Shown one piece after another: positions 15,184 to 23,423 of a DNA stretch of 25,868 bases (the first letter of the stretch is position 1; each line of letters starts with the position of its first letter). The notes under the pieces are model-generated. The model ran no database searches. It was not told the DNA's origin and saw nothing but the letters and a program-made list of their open reading frames with translations. This DNA comes from a virus. A program made the translations under genes and the position numbers. The stretch is taken from positions 1-25,868 of IMG/VR virus record IMGVR_UViG_3300025816_000066, one strand, 5' to 3'.

Positions 15184-17590
15184 ATCTCCAAAAGATCAAC
15201 AAAAATTAAATATGGGACTTGAGCCTCTTAACCCAGCGAAAACAAAAAAAGCTACTCAGCCTAAAGTTAAAAATGTTGACGCTGTGCAAACTGCTTACAC
15301 TCGCTGTGTAGATGTTGCTGTACAAGCTGGAAAAATAACTACTCAAATGGGCCAACAGATATTAAGGTCTTCTGAGCCAGATGTAACAATTTCAAATCTT
15401 GTAAGAAATAAAAGCCGCGAACGCAGAAATGCCGCTATTAATGCTGTTAGATTAGCTGGAGCTTGGGATCAAGTTAGCGCTCATGGAGTTTCTAAATACG
15501 ATGGATTGTTATCATTGATGCGTAGAGACCCTACTCGCCAAGCTCAAGGCAGTAGTATAGAGCTTGAAGCGTCAAAGTATAAGGCACAATATCATTCTAA
15601 AATAGCTGAATTTTTAAGTGAGTTTAGAACTAGAGACCTTGGTTTTACTCAAAATAAAAAAGGTTTGCAAGATTTTGTTAGGGCTAGATATGGAAAAAAA
15701 GAAGTTAGTGAGGAAATAAAAGAATTTTCCAAAACGTATGGTGAACTTAGAGATACGATGGTTAATAATTTTAACAAAGTTGGTGGTAGCATTAACAAAA
15801 ATGCAGATGCAATATTACCACAAGTACACGACCAGAAAGCTATGGCAAAAGCCACAAGACCTGATTGGATAGAATTTGTTAAAGGTCTTAAATATGAAAT
15901 TAGAAACAAAGATACGGCAGAACCAATAAATCCTATAATGAATGATACTGCTCTTAATTCAATTTTTGATTCTATTACAACAAACGGATTAAACAAATTA
16001 CAAGATTTTGAAGTACAAAGAAAAGTGTCTCGTCTTGGCAGTAAAGGTTCAGAGCAGAGAGTTTTGTATTTTAAAGACCCTGAATCATGGCTTGCTTATA
16101 ATGATAGGTTTGGAAAGTCTGATGTTTTTACATTAGTTACTGACGATATCGAAAGCATGGCAGGCGACACTGCATTAATGAAAATTTTTGGGACTAATCC
16201 TGAGCGTATGTTTGAGTCACTTTTAACTCAAATTAAAAAAGAAGAACCGTTAAAAAAACTGCAAACTGAAACTCAAGCAAAAGCTATTTTTAATGTTGCA
16301 TCGGGAAAAGTAAACGATGGTGAGTTTACTACTGCGGCTAATCTTATGCAGTCTGCGCGAAACATAATAACTTCGGCTTTTTTGTATAGAGCTTTTTTAG
16401 CTTCATTTTCTGATTTAGGAACAATTAAATTAGCAAGTGAATTAAACGGTTTAGAGTCTTTTAAAATATTTAGTCGGCAACTTAAATTAATGATGCCAAC
16501 TAAAAATAAAGAAGAAATGCGAAAATTTGCTGTTAAAACAGGATTATTAGCAAACCAAATGATAGATAGGGCGGCAGGAGGAAATAGACACGCTGACATT
16601 TATGGAACAGGATTAAGTACAAAACTTGCTAGTGGGGCAATGAGAGCGTCATGGCTTACTCCTTGGACTGAATCTGGAAGGGGAGCTTTTGGTATGGAAT
16701 ACTTTGCTTCTCTTGCCGATGATTTTTCTAAAACATTTGACGAATTAAGCCCTGCAAGAAAAGAGATATTTGCAACATATAATATTACTCCTGAAGATTG
16801 GAACGCATTTAGATTAACTACTCCGTTAGATTACGATGGAGTTAAATTTGCTAATGCTTTAGAGGCTAAAGGAGAAAAGTTTTTAAGAGTTGTGTTGTCA
16901 GAAAGAGATGATGCAATTATTACTCCAGGATTTGGAGTTCAAGCAATTACTACAGGTGGACTGCCGAGAGGAAGCATAGAAGGCCAAGGTGTGCGCGGAA
17001 TGACACAGTTTTCATCCTTTGCTTTAACAACTACTATGTACAATCATAGAAAAGGTTTTGCAAAACAAGGGTTGACTAGGGCTGAATATATTGGCAAATA
17101 TTTAGTTTACACTACAGTTTTAGGCGGCATAGCTTTATTAGCTAAAGATATTGAATCTGGTAGAAATCCAAGAGATATTAATAATATTGAGTTTCTTACA
17201 GCCGCGTTTTTGCAGGGAGGTGGAGGAGGCTTTGTTGCTGATTTGTTATTTAAAGACCAAAACAGATATGGCGGCAGTAGTTCTTTTGGCCCACTAGGAT
17301 CTGCAATTAAAGACATTCAAAAATTAACTCAAGGTAATATCCAAGAGTTGGTGCAAGGAGAAGAGACTAAATTTACTTCTGAACTTTTAGAAAATGCTTT
17401 TAAATATTCTCCTAACGCATGGCAAGTTTCTATAATTAAAAGATCATTTCTTGATGAATTACGATTAATGCTTGATCCTTCTTATGAAAATAATCTTAAC
17501 AAAATTATGAGACAAAAAGAAACTGAGTACGATACAGAATATTTTTGGAAGCGTGGCGAGATGTTACCAGAAGCATTACAAGATAACTAA
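15176..17590 (+). CDS. Internal virion protein, C-terminal part of a gp16-like system
   Basis: A protein of about 804 residues. The start is best placed at TTG 15176 (MAKSPKDQQK), with GAGGTG 5 bases upstream; GTG 15170 is an alternative. Its long helical body includes RSARNIITSAFLYRAFLA, a DRAAGGNRHADIYGTGLSTK region followed by WLTPWTESGR, and FGVQAITTGGLPRGSIEGQG near the C-terminal membrane-like helix (YLVYTTVLGGIALLAKDIE). This matches the C-terminal halves of gp16-like ejection proteins as I know them. It is in the +1 frame relative to the gene before it. It is the last gene of the ejection cluster; a 65-base gap with a TATAAT box follows. Confidence 0.72.
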   Translation: MAKSPKDQQKLNMGLEPLNPAKTKKATQPKVKNVDAVQTAYTRCVDVAVQAGKITTQMGQQILRSSEPDVTISNLVRNKSRERRNAAINAVRLAGAWDQVSAHGVSKYDGLLSLMRRDPTRQAQGSSIELEASKYKAQYHSKIAEFLSEFRTRDLGFTQNKKGLQDFVRARYGKKEVSEEIKEFSKTYGELRDTMVNNFNKVGGSINKNADAILPQVHDQKAMAKATRPDWIEFVKGLKYEIRNKDTAEPINPIMNDTALNSIFDSITTNGLNKLQDFEVQRKVSRLGSKGSEQRVLYFKDPESWLAYNDRFGKSDVFTLVTDDIESMAGDTALMKIFGTNPERMFESLLTQIKKEEPLKKLQTETQAKAIFNVASGKVNDGEFTTAANLMQSARNIITSAFLYRAFLASFSDLGTIKLASELNGLESFKIFSRQLKLMMPTKNKEEMRKFAVKTGLLANQMIDRAAGGNRHADIYGTGLSTKLASGAMRASWLTPWTESGRGAFGMEYFASLADDFSKTFDELSPARKEIFATYNITPEDWNAFRLTTPLDYDGVKFANALEAKGEKFLRVVLSERDDAIITPGFGVQAITTGGLPRGSIEGQGVRGMTQFSSFALTTTMYNHRKGFAKQGLTRAEYIGKYLVYTTVLGGIALLAKDIESGRNPRDINNIEFLTAAFLQGGGGGFVADLLFKDQNRYGGSSSFGPLGSAIKDIQKLTQGNIQELVQGEETKFTSELLENAFKYSPNAWQVSIIKRSFLDELRLMLDPSYENNLNKIMRQKETEYDTEYFWKRGEMLPEALQDN

Positions 17591-17622
17591 AAAGCATCGA
17601 GTGATTTATAACTCATAAAATA

Positions 17623-17631
17623 GTATAATTG
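17623..17631 (+). promoter_or_regulatory. Candidate -10 box ahead of the tailspike gene
   Basis: GTATAAT with TATAAT at 17624-17629 lies in the 65-base gap between the last internal protein gene and the tailspike start at 17656. No convincing -35 box is seen 16-18 bases upstream. It resembles the GTATAATCA sites elsewhere in the window but diverges after the box (TGGC). In AT-rich DNA a chance match is possible. Confidence 0.3.
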
Positions 17632-17655
17632 GCAAATAAAATATAGGACAAGATA

Positions 17656-20034
17656 ATGACCGTAACGGCCTTAGTAACAAGAAATGACATAACGGCTACA
17701 GCCAGCCAGACAAGTTTTACCTATACATTTAGGGTTCTTGCCGCTACTGACATGGACGTATACCAGAATGGTGTCTTATTGTCCTCTGGTTACACTGTAA
17801 ACAATGTTGGTACGGTGACTGGTGGTACTGTTGTTTTAGATAGCGGTGCAAGCGCAGGGCAGATTGTAAGCCTTGTTCTTAATATGCCATTAGATCGTAC
17901 TACCAACTATCAGAACAGTGGTGACTTTCTTGCCGCAGATGTCAACGAAGACTTTGATAAGATTTACATTGGTGCGGTTCAGAACGAAAATTCTCTTGAT
18001 CGCAGTATAAGTTTGCAAGAAGTAGAGCCTACAGTATCAATGTCTCTTCCTCTTAAAGCAGATCGCGTAGGAAAATACTTGTATTTCAATGCTTCTACTG
18101 GCTCCCCTGAAGCTGGCGCAGTAACACCAACAGCGGCTAGTGATATTTCGTATCAACGCAGTGAGACAGGATCAGTTGCAACAACAGTACAAGCAAAACT
18201 TGAAGAAAGCGTTTCTGTTAAAGACTTTGGCGCAACAGGTGACAACGATACAGATGATACTGCCGCTATACAGGCCGCTTTGAATACAGGCAAATCAGTA
18301 TACATTCCTATTGGTGATTATAAAGTATCAGCTACTATATACCTTACAACAGCAGGGCAACGCTTGTATGGTGAGAGTAGAGTAGATAGTAAAATTAAAC
18401 GTACTAACACAACTAGTCCTGTGTTAGAAATGAGATATCCGCGTATTACTATTGATAACTTTACTATTCAGCACACTTCCTTACCTAACAAGTTAGAGAT
18501 AGAATCAGCTAGAACAAGCTCTAATGTTGGACAGGGCGCACTATTGTATTGGCCTGAAACAGATGGTGATAATAATAAAGGAAAAGGATGGCATACCATA
18601 CGTAATATGTCTTTAAGGAATGGTTACTCTGGTATAGAAAATGATTGGAATGCTACAGAAAGTGGCGTTTTTAGTGCGGCATTTGAAAACATATACTGCC
18701 GACAAATTAATGGATCATTTGTATTGCTAAATCCTGGCGGTTCAGCCAACAGTGGATGTCTCTGGAACAACTGTTACTTTGCTAACCAAAGGGGCGATGG
18801 CATATTAATGAATCGAGCGTTTGATTACAGAGAGGGAGCCAACAGTTCCTTCAATCAATTAAACATAGAAGCCTGTAACGTAGTAGCTAACGAAGTTATG
18901 TATATGCAGAATATACGTGGCGCAGTGTTTGATTCTATTCACGTTGAAGATGTCACTATTGCGCCTACTTCAGCTACAGCAGGGTCTTTTTTAAATCTAA
19001 CAACTTCTAGCTCTTTAGTCCTAGGTGGCGTACATATTAACAAGCTAGGTGTAAATACTGGTACAGGGGCAGGACAAGCAAGTCACTTTAGTGTGTTTAA
19101 AATAGCAGGAAATGGAACTCAACAACCTTCATTTGTTGCAACTGAAACTTCTGTTAGGGCTGTGACTGCCGATGCAGAAGGAGTTAATGCGTTAATTGCA
19201 ATATATAATGCAACAGCTACGGCTTCAGAAACAACAACTCTTGTAGTTAGTGACGGTGTAACAACAGTTAGTATACCAAGTGCAACCTACACTTCGCTTG
19301 CTCAACAGGTAACTGCAATACAAGGAGGCACAGGTTACGACGCGTTAAAATTCGATGTCTCTTTAAATGATGCAAAAGATGGGTTTAAGTTTTATTATAC
19401 TACCACTGTTGGATCAACTCCAACCTTAACAGGTTCAGGAAGTAGCCACACAGTTAGCCTTTCTACTGCTGGATTTATTAATGGATTAAACCCAACTAAC
19501 TTCTATCTCGTCAATATGACTGATAGTGACTTAGAGCTTAGCGAGGGAGTATCTGTTGGTTTAAATGGTGTCAGGTCAGAGAAGAACATTACTAAAGCTG
19601 TGTACTCTTCTGATGCGGACTTAGAGAACTATGGAATCAATAAGCTAGAGTTTGCATATTTCGATGGATCTTCTTCTGCTACAAAGATTGAGAACTACAC
19701 TACTCTTAATAACATAGGTAATTTCATACGTCTTGTTGACCAGTCGAGCGTTACAATAGCAAGCGGTGTTATCACTGTCACTGGGGCTAACGCATTTATT
19801 GACACTGAGGGTTCAGCATCTACTGATGATCTGGATACTATTAATGGTGGTAGCTCTGGTGACATACTAATCTGTACAGCTAACAACGGGTCAAGAACTG
19901 TCGTATTAAAGGATGGTAGTGGAAACCTTAAGTTAGCAGGTGATTTTTCTTTAGATACTATAAACGACAAAATTGTGCTGATTAAAAATAGTAGCGGTAA
20001 TTGGTGTGAACTAAGCCGTTCCAACAACGCTTAA
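17656..20034 (+). CDS. Tailspike / tail fibre with beta-helix (pectate-lyase-like) domain
   Basis: A 792-residue receptor-binding protein. Residues 1 to about 150 are a T7 gp17-type virion-anchoring domain (TASQTSFTYTFRVLAATDMD, then NYQNSGDFLAADVNEDFDKI). From residue 186, VSVKDFGATGDNDTDDTAAI is the hallmark start of the pectate lyase superfamily beta-helix, found in spikes that bind or cut surface polysaccharide. Residues 699-792 form a separate C-terminal module (ASGVITV to LSRSNNA) that is duplicated in the following gene. TAGGAC precedes the ATG. Catalytic residues cannot be assigned by eye, so enzymatic activity is likely but unproven. It determines host range. Confidence 0.88.
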   Translation: MTVTALVTRNDITATASQTSFTYTFRVLAATDMDVYQNGVLLSSGYTVNNVGTVTGGTVVLDSGASAGQIVSLVLNMPLDRTTNYQNSGDFLAADVNEDFDKIYIGAVQNENSLDRSISLQEVEPTVSMSLPLKADRVGKYLYFNASTGSPEAGAVTPTAASDISYQRSETGSVATTVQAKLEESVSVKDFGATGDNDTDDTAAIQAALNTGKSVYIPIGDYKVSATIYLTTAGQRLYGESRVDSKIKRTNTTSPVLEMRYPRITIDNFTIQHTSLPNKLEIESARTSSNVGQGALLYWPETDGDNNKGKGWHTIRNMSLRNGYSGIENDWNATESGVFSAAFENIYCRQINGSFVLLNPGGSANSGCLWNNCYFANQRGDGILMNRAFDYREGANSSFNQLNIEACNVVANEVMYMQNIRGAVFDSIHVEDVTIAPTSATAGSFLNLTTSSSLVLGGVHINKLGVNTGTGAGQASHFSVFKIAGNGTQQPSFVATETSVRAVTADAEGVNALIAIYNATATASETTTLVVSDGVTTVSIPSATYTSLAQQVTAIQGGTGYDALKFDVSLNDAKDGFKFYYTTTVGSTPTLTGSGSSHTVSLSTAGFINGLNPTNFYLVNMTDSDLELSEGVSVGLNGVRSEKNITKAVYSSDADLENYGINKLEFAYFDGSSSATKIENYTTLNNIGNFIRLVDQSSVTIASGVITVTGANAFIDTEGSASTDDLDTINGGSSGDILICTANNGSRTVVLKDGSGNLKLAGDFSLDTINDKIVLIKNSSGNWCELSRSNNA

Positions 20035-20424
20035 TAATAGGAAATAGATATGAGCATTAAACAATACGGTGGAGTCTTTGGGCGAAACCCTACATTTAAC
20101 AATGTACAGGCAAACAGCTTAAACTTTGGCGATAACCCTATTGAAGTTGTTGTTGCATCTGGAGTCATTACGGCTGTGGGTTCTTTCTTGTCTGTTGACA
20201 CAGAAGGCGGTGCATCTACTGACGATTTAGATACAGTCAATGGTGGTCGTGCAGGGCAGATGTTAATTTTAAAGCCTAAAAATAATGCAAGAACTATTGT
20301 TGCAAAAGACAACTCTGGCAACTTAAAGCTAGAAGGTGACTTTTCTATGGATAATGCCAATGATGCCTTAGTTCTTATATACACTGGCAGTAATTGGCTT
20401 GAAGTATCTAGGTCTAATAACGCG
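19750..20424 (+). repeat. Duplicated fibre-tip module across two genes
   Basis: Residues 699-792 of the spike (coded from 19750) and residues 33-125 of the next protein (coded from 20146) align end to end with one gap. Shared blocks are ASGVIT, ASTDDLDT, NGG, SGNLKL, GDFS and SRSNNA; counting by eye, about 57 of 94 positions are identical. The two copies lie in the same orientation in adjacent genes. This points to tandem duplication or shared descent of a tip module. Confidence 0.85.
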
Positions 20425-20430
20425 GCCTAA
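20050..20430 (+). CDS. Stand-alone fibre-tip module protein, paralogue of the spike C-terminus
   Basis: A 126-residue protein. The first 32 residues (MSIKQYGGVFGRNPTFNNVQ) look like a short attachment peptide, and residues 33-125 are clearly homologous to the last 94 residues of the preceding tailspike. The module is beta-rich with conserved STDDLDT, NGG, SGNLKL and SRSNNA. It could be a second fibre tip, a trimerisation cap or a soluble decoy; these are inferences. The Shine-Dalgarno AGGAAA lies 6 bases upstream. It starts 15 bases after the spike stop and is probably co-translated with it. Confidence 0.75.
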   Translation: MSIKQYGGVFGRNPTFNNVQANSLNFGDNPIEVVVASGVITAVGSFLSVDTEGGASTDDLDTVNGGRAGQMLILKPKNNARTIVAKDNSGNLKLEGDFSMDNANDALVLIYTGSNWLEVSRSNNAA

Positions 20431-20460
20431 CATTAATTAAACGCAACGAAGGATTTTAAA

Positions 20461-20766
20461 ATGACAACTTATGTTACAGCAACTATTACCGCTGAGAATA
20501 CTTTTACTAGCACAGTATTTTTTGACGGATATTTTAACTTTTCAGCTTCAGGCACGTTTGCTAATGGAAACATAGTTACCGTACAAAGAAGTATAGATGG
20601 ATCTACTTGGCATGATGTGGATACCTTTACTGGTATAGAAGAGGCGGTAGGGTTTGAGCCTGAGCCAGCAATGCGATATAGGGCTGGTGTTAAGACTGGA
20701 GAGTTTGGCTCTGGATCAAGCACGGTTCTACGGTTTGGTGGAATCTGGAGACAGCCTGTTTCTTAA
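20461..20766 (+). CDS. Small beta-rich virion or fibre accessory protein
   Basis: A 101-residue protein, nearly all predicted beta-strand, with VTVQRSIDGSTWHDVDTFTG, EEAVGFEPEPAMRYRAGVKT and a closing VLRFGGIW. I recall this pattern (v.lQRS.D.g.tW.dV.tf... e...yR.gvktG...sG.v..rl) from small proteins near fibre genes of marine phages; they may be surface beta-sandwiches. The role is unknown. AAGGA precedes the ATG. The run of three small or modular beta proteins after the spike suggests a receptor-binding cassette. Confidence 0.6.
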   Translation: MTTYVTATITAENTFTSTVFFDGYFNFSASGTFANGNIVTVQRSIDGSTWHDVDTFTGIEEAVGFEPEPAMRYRAGVKTGEFGSGSSTVLRFGGIWRQPVS

Positions 20767-20782
20767 CTAATTGGATATTATC

Positions 20783-20968
20783 ATGCCTAAAGAGGGACCT
20801 GAAATGATAGACGTAACGAAAGATACACTGGATGTATTAGCTGGCTCGACGGCTGTGTTCAGCCTAGCAGGGATTCTTCCTCCTATCGCGGCATTGTTTA
20901 CAATCGTTTATACAGGTATACGTATTTGGGAAAGTGATACGGTAAAAACATTTACAGGCAGAAAGTAA
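20783..20968 (+). CDS. Holin-like small membrane protein
   Basis: A 61-residue protein (start ATG 20783, with GGA 7 bases upstream; an in-frame TTG at 20771 is less likely). A short acidic N-terminus (IDVTKDTLDVLAG) leads into a hydrophobic stretch with a central Pro pair (STAVFSLAGILPPIAALFTIVYTGIRIW) and a charged end (ESDTVKTFTGRK). This fits small phage proteins I know as holin candidates, comparable in size to T7 gp17.5 (67 residues). Its position after the fibre genes also fits. A second, better holin candidate lies at 23046, so its role may be accessory. Confidence 0.6.
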   Translation: MPKEGPEMIDVTKDTLDVLAGSTAVFSLAGILPPIAALFTIVYTGIRIWESDTVKTFTGRK

Positions 20969-21009
20969 TGCATAGGATTAATCAAGCACAAAACAATAAT
21001 TGATACAAA

Positions 21010-21729
21010 ATGCAAAAAGTTCTTATTTTTATATTCTTTTTAAGCAGATCATTAATTGCACAAGAAGAACCAATGGGCGATACGGACAGTCAGAATACGC
21101 AAGATGGATCGCTCAACACAAACACCGTAGGATCAGTAGTTAGTAGTAACAACAATAGCAAGGATGAGTCAGTAAGCAATACTTACAATGGCGCAGGATC
21201 TAGCTCATCAATGCCAGTAGGGTCAGCTATTGCCCCTTCCTATATGTCTAACGGCATGGAAACGTGTCTGCAAGGATCAGGCCGTAGTATCCAAACAGGA
21301 CTGATTGGTTATACAGATGGCTCTTACGAAAAAGATGTTGATTGTAATCGTCGCAGGGATGCCAAGCTTTTAAATGATTTAGGAATGAAAGTAGCGGCTA
21401 TCAGTCGTCTTTGCCAAGGCAGTGTTGAAACCTTTAGATCAATGATGCTTTCAGCAACCCCCTGTCCTTTAATAGCCAGCGGAAAACTAGTTGTAGGTAA
21501 ACGTGCTTTTCTGTTAATGAAAACACAACCTAATTTGTACATCCCTGATTATGGTGAAGTAGCAGTAAAACGCACTGCAACATGGTCTAAAAAGCCACCA
21601 ACGCCGAAATACAGCGACACGCAAAAATGGTACAACTCAATTTTAGGGATAGGAACAGATGATGAAGAAAATGAAGAAAGCGGTTCTGATGAGCTTGTGT
21701 CTGTTATGTTCAGGCGTTCAATCAAGTGA
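21010..21729 (+). CDS. Secreted Cys-containing protein of unknown function
   Basis: A 239-residue protein with a probable signal peptide (MQKVLIFIFFLSRSLIA, then QEE). A Ser/Asn/Thr-rich low-complexity linker spans about 24-75. The conserved-looking core has four cysteines in the mature part (Cys86, 112, 135, 152) within SGRSIQTGLIG, DCNRRRDAKLLNDLGMKVAA and SATPCP, probably disulphide-bonded in the periplasm. I recall the GMKVAA...C...TPCP core from unnamed proteins of marine podoviruses near lysis genes; no function is known to me. The 3' end overlaps the next secreted-protein gene by 71 bases. There is no clear Shine-Dalgarno. Confidence 0.7.
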   Translation: MQKVLIFIFFLSRSLIAQEEPMGDTDSQNTQDGSLNTNTVGSVVSSNNNSKDESVSNTYNGAGSSSSMPVGSAIAPSYMSNGMETCLQGSGRSIQTGLIGYTDGSYEKDVDCNRRRDAKLLNDLGMKVAAISRLCQGSVETFRSMMLSATPCPLIASGKLVVGKRAFLLMKTQPNLYIPDYGEVAVKRTATWSKKPPTPKYSDTQKWYNSILGIGTDDEENEESGSDELVSVMFRRSIK

Positions 21730-22522
21730 GCTTGACACTCTAATAGAAACGTCTAGCGCAATCGTTGATCAGATAGATAAAGGCATTATGTTTGTTGGAG
21801 GTTCAATCCACGCATCTCAGACAGGCATGGGTATTTCTAGCGGACAGCTTTCAGGAAACTATTACATATCTAGCGAGCAAGTAACTGCTTACAACTCTGC
21901 TTTGTCTGGCATGGTTAATTACCTGCCTTATGGTTCTGCTGAAGATTACCTCAACGAGCAAGCGCAAAGTGAACTCGATGCAATGGAAGATGCTATTGAG
22001 GAATTTACTACTGTAGTGGTTGATATGCTTGAGGTACAGGAAGTAGCAGAACGCGCTGAAACGGCTGAAACCCCCGATGATCAAGCAGAAGTCCAAGACT
22101 ACATAGCGCAGAATGATATGTCAGTTTCTCAAGAGGACGCTGATACTTACAATCAAAGTCTAGATGATATTGAAGAACACGCTAACGCGGCAGGAGCTTT
22201 CTTAGCTGTAGCAGGGAACCCAGAAGCGGTAGCATTTTTAGATCAAGGTGCAATGGACAACAACACTCGCGTCGAAGATAACACGCTTACTTACAGTTCT
22301 ACTAACCAAGCTGTTGAATTAGCTTGGGCATCTAGCGAGACAGTCAGCAGTGTGTATCTTAATGGGCAGGGTAATTACGGCTTAGATATTTACGCCTCCG
22401 AAACTGAAATTCTTAACACTGGTTACGAGAGTTTGTTCTACAACACTGGCCCAACGGCTTTAGGGTTTAATTGCTTCATGTATCAAATTGATTGTGAAGA
22501 TGAAGAAAGTGACAACACATGA
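21659..22522 (+). CDS. Secreted acidic protein of unknown function
   Basis: A 287-residue protein with a probable signal peptide (MMKKMKKAVLMSLCLLCSGV, cut near VQS-SE). The mature part is strongly acidic: a helical Glu/Asp-rich middle (about 95-180), then a beta-rich C-terminus with NQAVELAWASSETVSSVYLN and two late cysteines (NCFMYQIDCED). AGGA lies just upstream of the tandem ATGATG. No enzymatic motif is recognised. It overlaps the previous secreted-protein gene by 71 bases and the next gene by 4, so the three are translated as a block. It may act in the periplasm during lysis or at the cell surface; this is inference. Confidence 0.65.
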   Translation: MMKKMKKAVLMSLCLLCSGVQSSELDTLIETSSAIVDQIDKGIMFVGGSIHASQTGMGISSGQLSGNYYISSEQVTAYNSALSGMVNYLPYGSAEDYLNEQAQSELDAMEDAIEEFTTVVVDMLEVQEVAERAETAETPDDQAEVQDYIAQNDMSVSQEDADTYNQSLDDIEEHANAAGAFLAVAGNPEAVAFLDQGAMDNNTRVEDNTLTYSSTNQAVELAWASSETVSSVYLNGQGNYGLDIYASETEILNTGYESLFYNTGPTALGFNCFMYQIDCEDEESDNT

Positions 22523-23028
22523 GCCTAGAAGAGACTGAGTTAAAAATTGGCGGCACATCCTTTAAAGGTGTGTACATTGCAATTTTGTTTAGTCTTGCAA
22601 CAACCTTGGGTGGCGGTGTATGGACAGCAAGCAGTTTGTATTCACGGCTTGAGTCTGTAGAGTTGAATGAGATACCAAACATTACGCCTCTTCAAGAACA
22701 AGTTGTAACAAACAAACAAGAACTTTTGAGTGAGATTGAGTTAATTAAACAAGAACTAGCAGATAATGATGTGTCGCAGTTACAGGGCAAACTAGCAACA
22801 TTAGGGGCTAATCTACAAACGATAATTGACCAGCAAGATAGGTTGTTATTAATTGATGAAAATGTAAATGACCTTGAAAAAGAAATTGAATCCATGAAAG
22901 CTACAGTAACAAAGGCTGAGTTAGTCACAGAAAAGGTCAGTGGATTTGAAGCAAAGATAACTACAATTAAGCGAGAGGTAGAAGACCTGTGGTCTGCAAT
23001 GGACTACCTTTCTAACCCATTAAAGTAA
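22519..23028 (+). CDS. Membrane-anchored coiled-coil protein (inner-membrane spanin candidate)
   Basis: A 169-residue protein with one transmembrane segment (about residues 16-38, GVYIAILFSLATTLGGGVWT). A long periplasm-facing heptad-rich coiled coil follows (about 55-160, including LEKEIESMKATVTKAELVTE). A single anchor plus coiled coil is the plan of Rz-type inner-membrane spanins, which fuse inner and outer membranes at lysis, and the gene lies just before a holin and an endolysin. No outer-membrane lipoprotein partner (Rz1) is evident in or beside it. The start overlaps the preceding stop (ATGA). An alternative is a structural or membrane protein unrelated to spanins. Confidence 0.55.
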   Translation: MSLEETELKIGGTSFKGVYIAILFSLATTLGGGVWTASSLYSRLESVELNEIPNITPLQEQVVTNKQELLSEIELIKQELADNDVSQLQGKLATLGANLQTIIDQQDRLLLIDENVNDLEKEIESMKATVTKAELVTEKVSGFEAKITTIKREVEDLWSAMDYLSNPLK

Positions 23029-23045
23029 TATAAGAAGATTATATA

Positions 23046-23423
23046 ATGAGCGTATTAACCTCCCTAATTGCGCCTGTCACTGGGCTACTTGATAAATGGA
23101 TACCTGATGCCACCGAAAAGCAGAAGATTGCTTATGAACTCTCAACGCTTTCTGAACGCCACGCGCAGGAACTCGCAGTCGCTCAGATTGAACTCAACAA
23201 AGCAGAAGCCCAAGGAAACTGGTTTCAATCAAGTTGGCGGCCTGCAACAGGATGGGTCTGCGTACTTGGATTCGCAGTCAACTTCCTAATCTCACCACTG
23301 GCGGCAGGGTTTGGTGTAGTTATCCCTCAGGCGGACACATCTGTAATGATGCCTGTATTAATGGGAATGCTGGGCTTAGGTGGAATGCGTACAGCAGAAA
23401 GAATGAAGGGTGTAGGAAAATGA
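23046..23423 (+). CDS. 3TM-type holin
   Basis: A 125-residue protein. The N-terminal hydrophobic/amphipathic segment (LTSLIAPVTGLLDKWIPDA) is followed by a charged helix (EKQKIAYELSTLSERHAQEL). Then comes WRPATGWVCVLGFAVNFLIS, a transmembrane segment, and a final hydrophobic segment VLMGMLGLGGMRTAERMKG. The WRP..GW and GLGG.RT.EK.KGV motifs are those of the phage holin family described as having three membrane segments. It would permeabilise the inner membrane to release the endolysin. It overlaps the endolysin start (ATGA at 23420), the classic holin-endolysin arrangement. Confidence 0.85.
   Translation: MSVLTSLIAPVTGLLDKWIPDATEKQKIAYELSTLSERHAQELAVAQIELNKAEAQGNWFQSSWRPATGWVCVLGFAVNFLISPLAAGFGVVIPQADTSVMMPVLMGMLGLGGMRTAERMKGVGK

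Noticed and set aside
20968-21003. 11-codon ATG frame overlapping the stop of the holin-like gene
   Set aside because: It is too short to support, has no ribosome site and its composition is simple (ends NNN).
23234-23419. N-terminal extension of the endolysin frame back to 23234
   Set aside because: It reads through the holin gene in another frame and gives a nonsense-like sequence. The ATG at 23420 fits the ATGA junction and the M15 family length.
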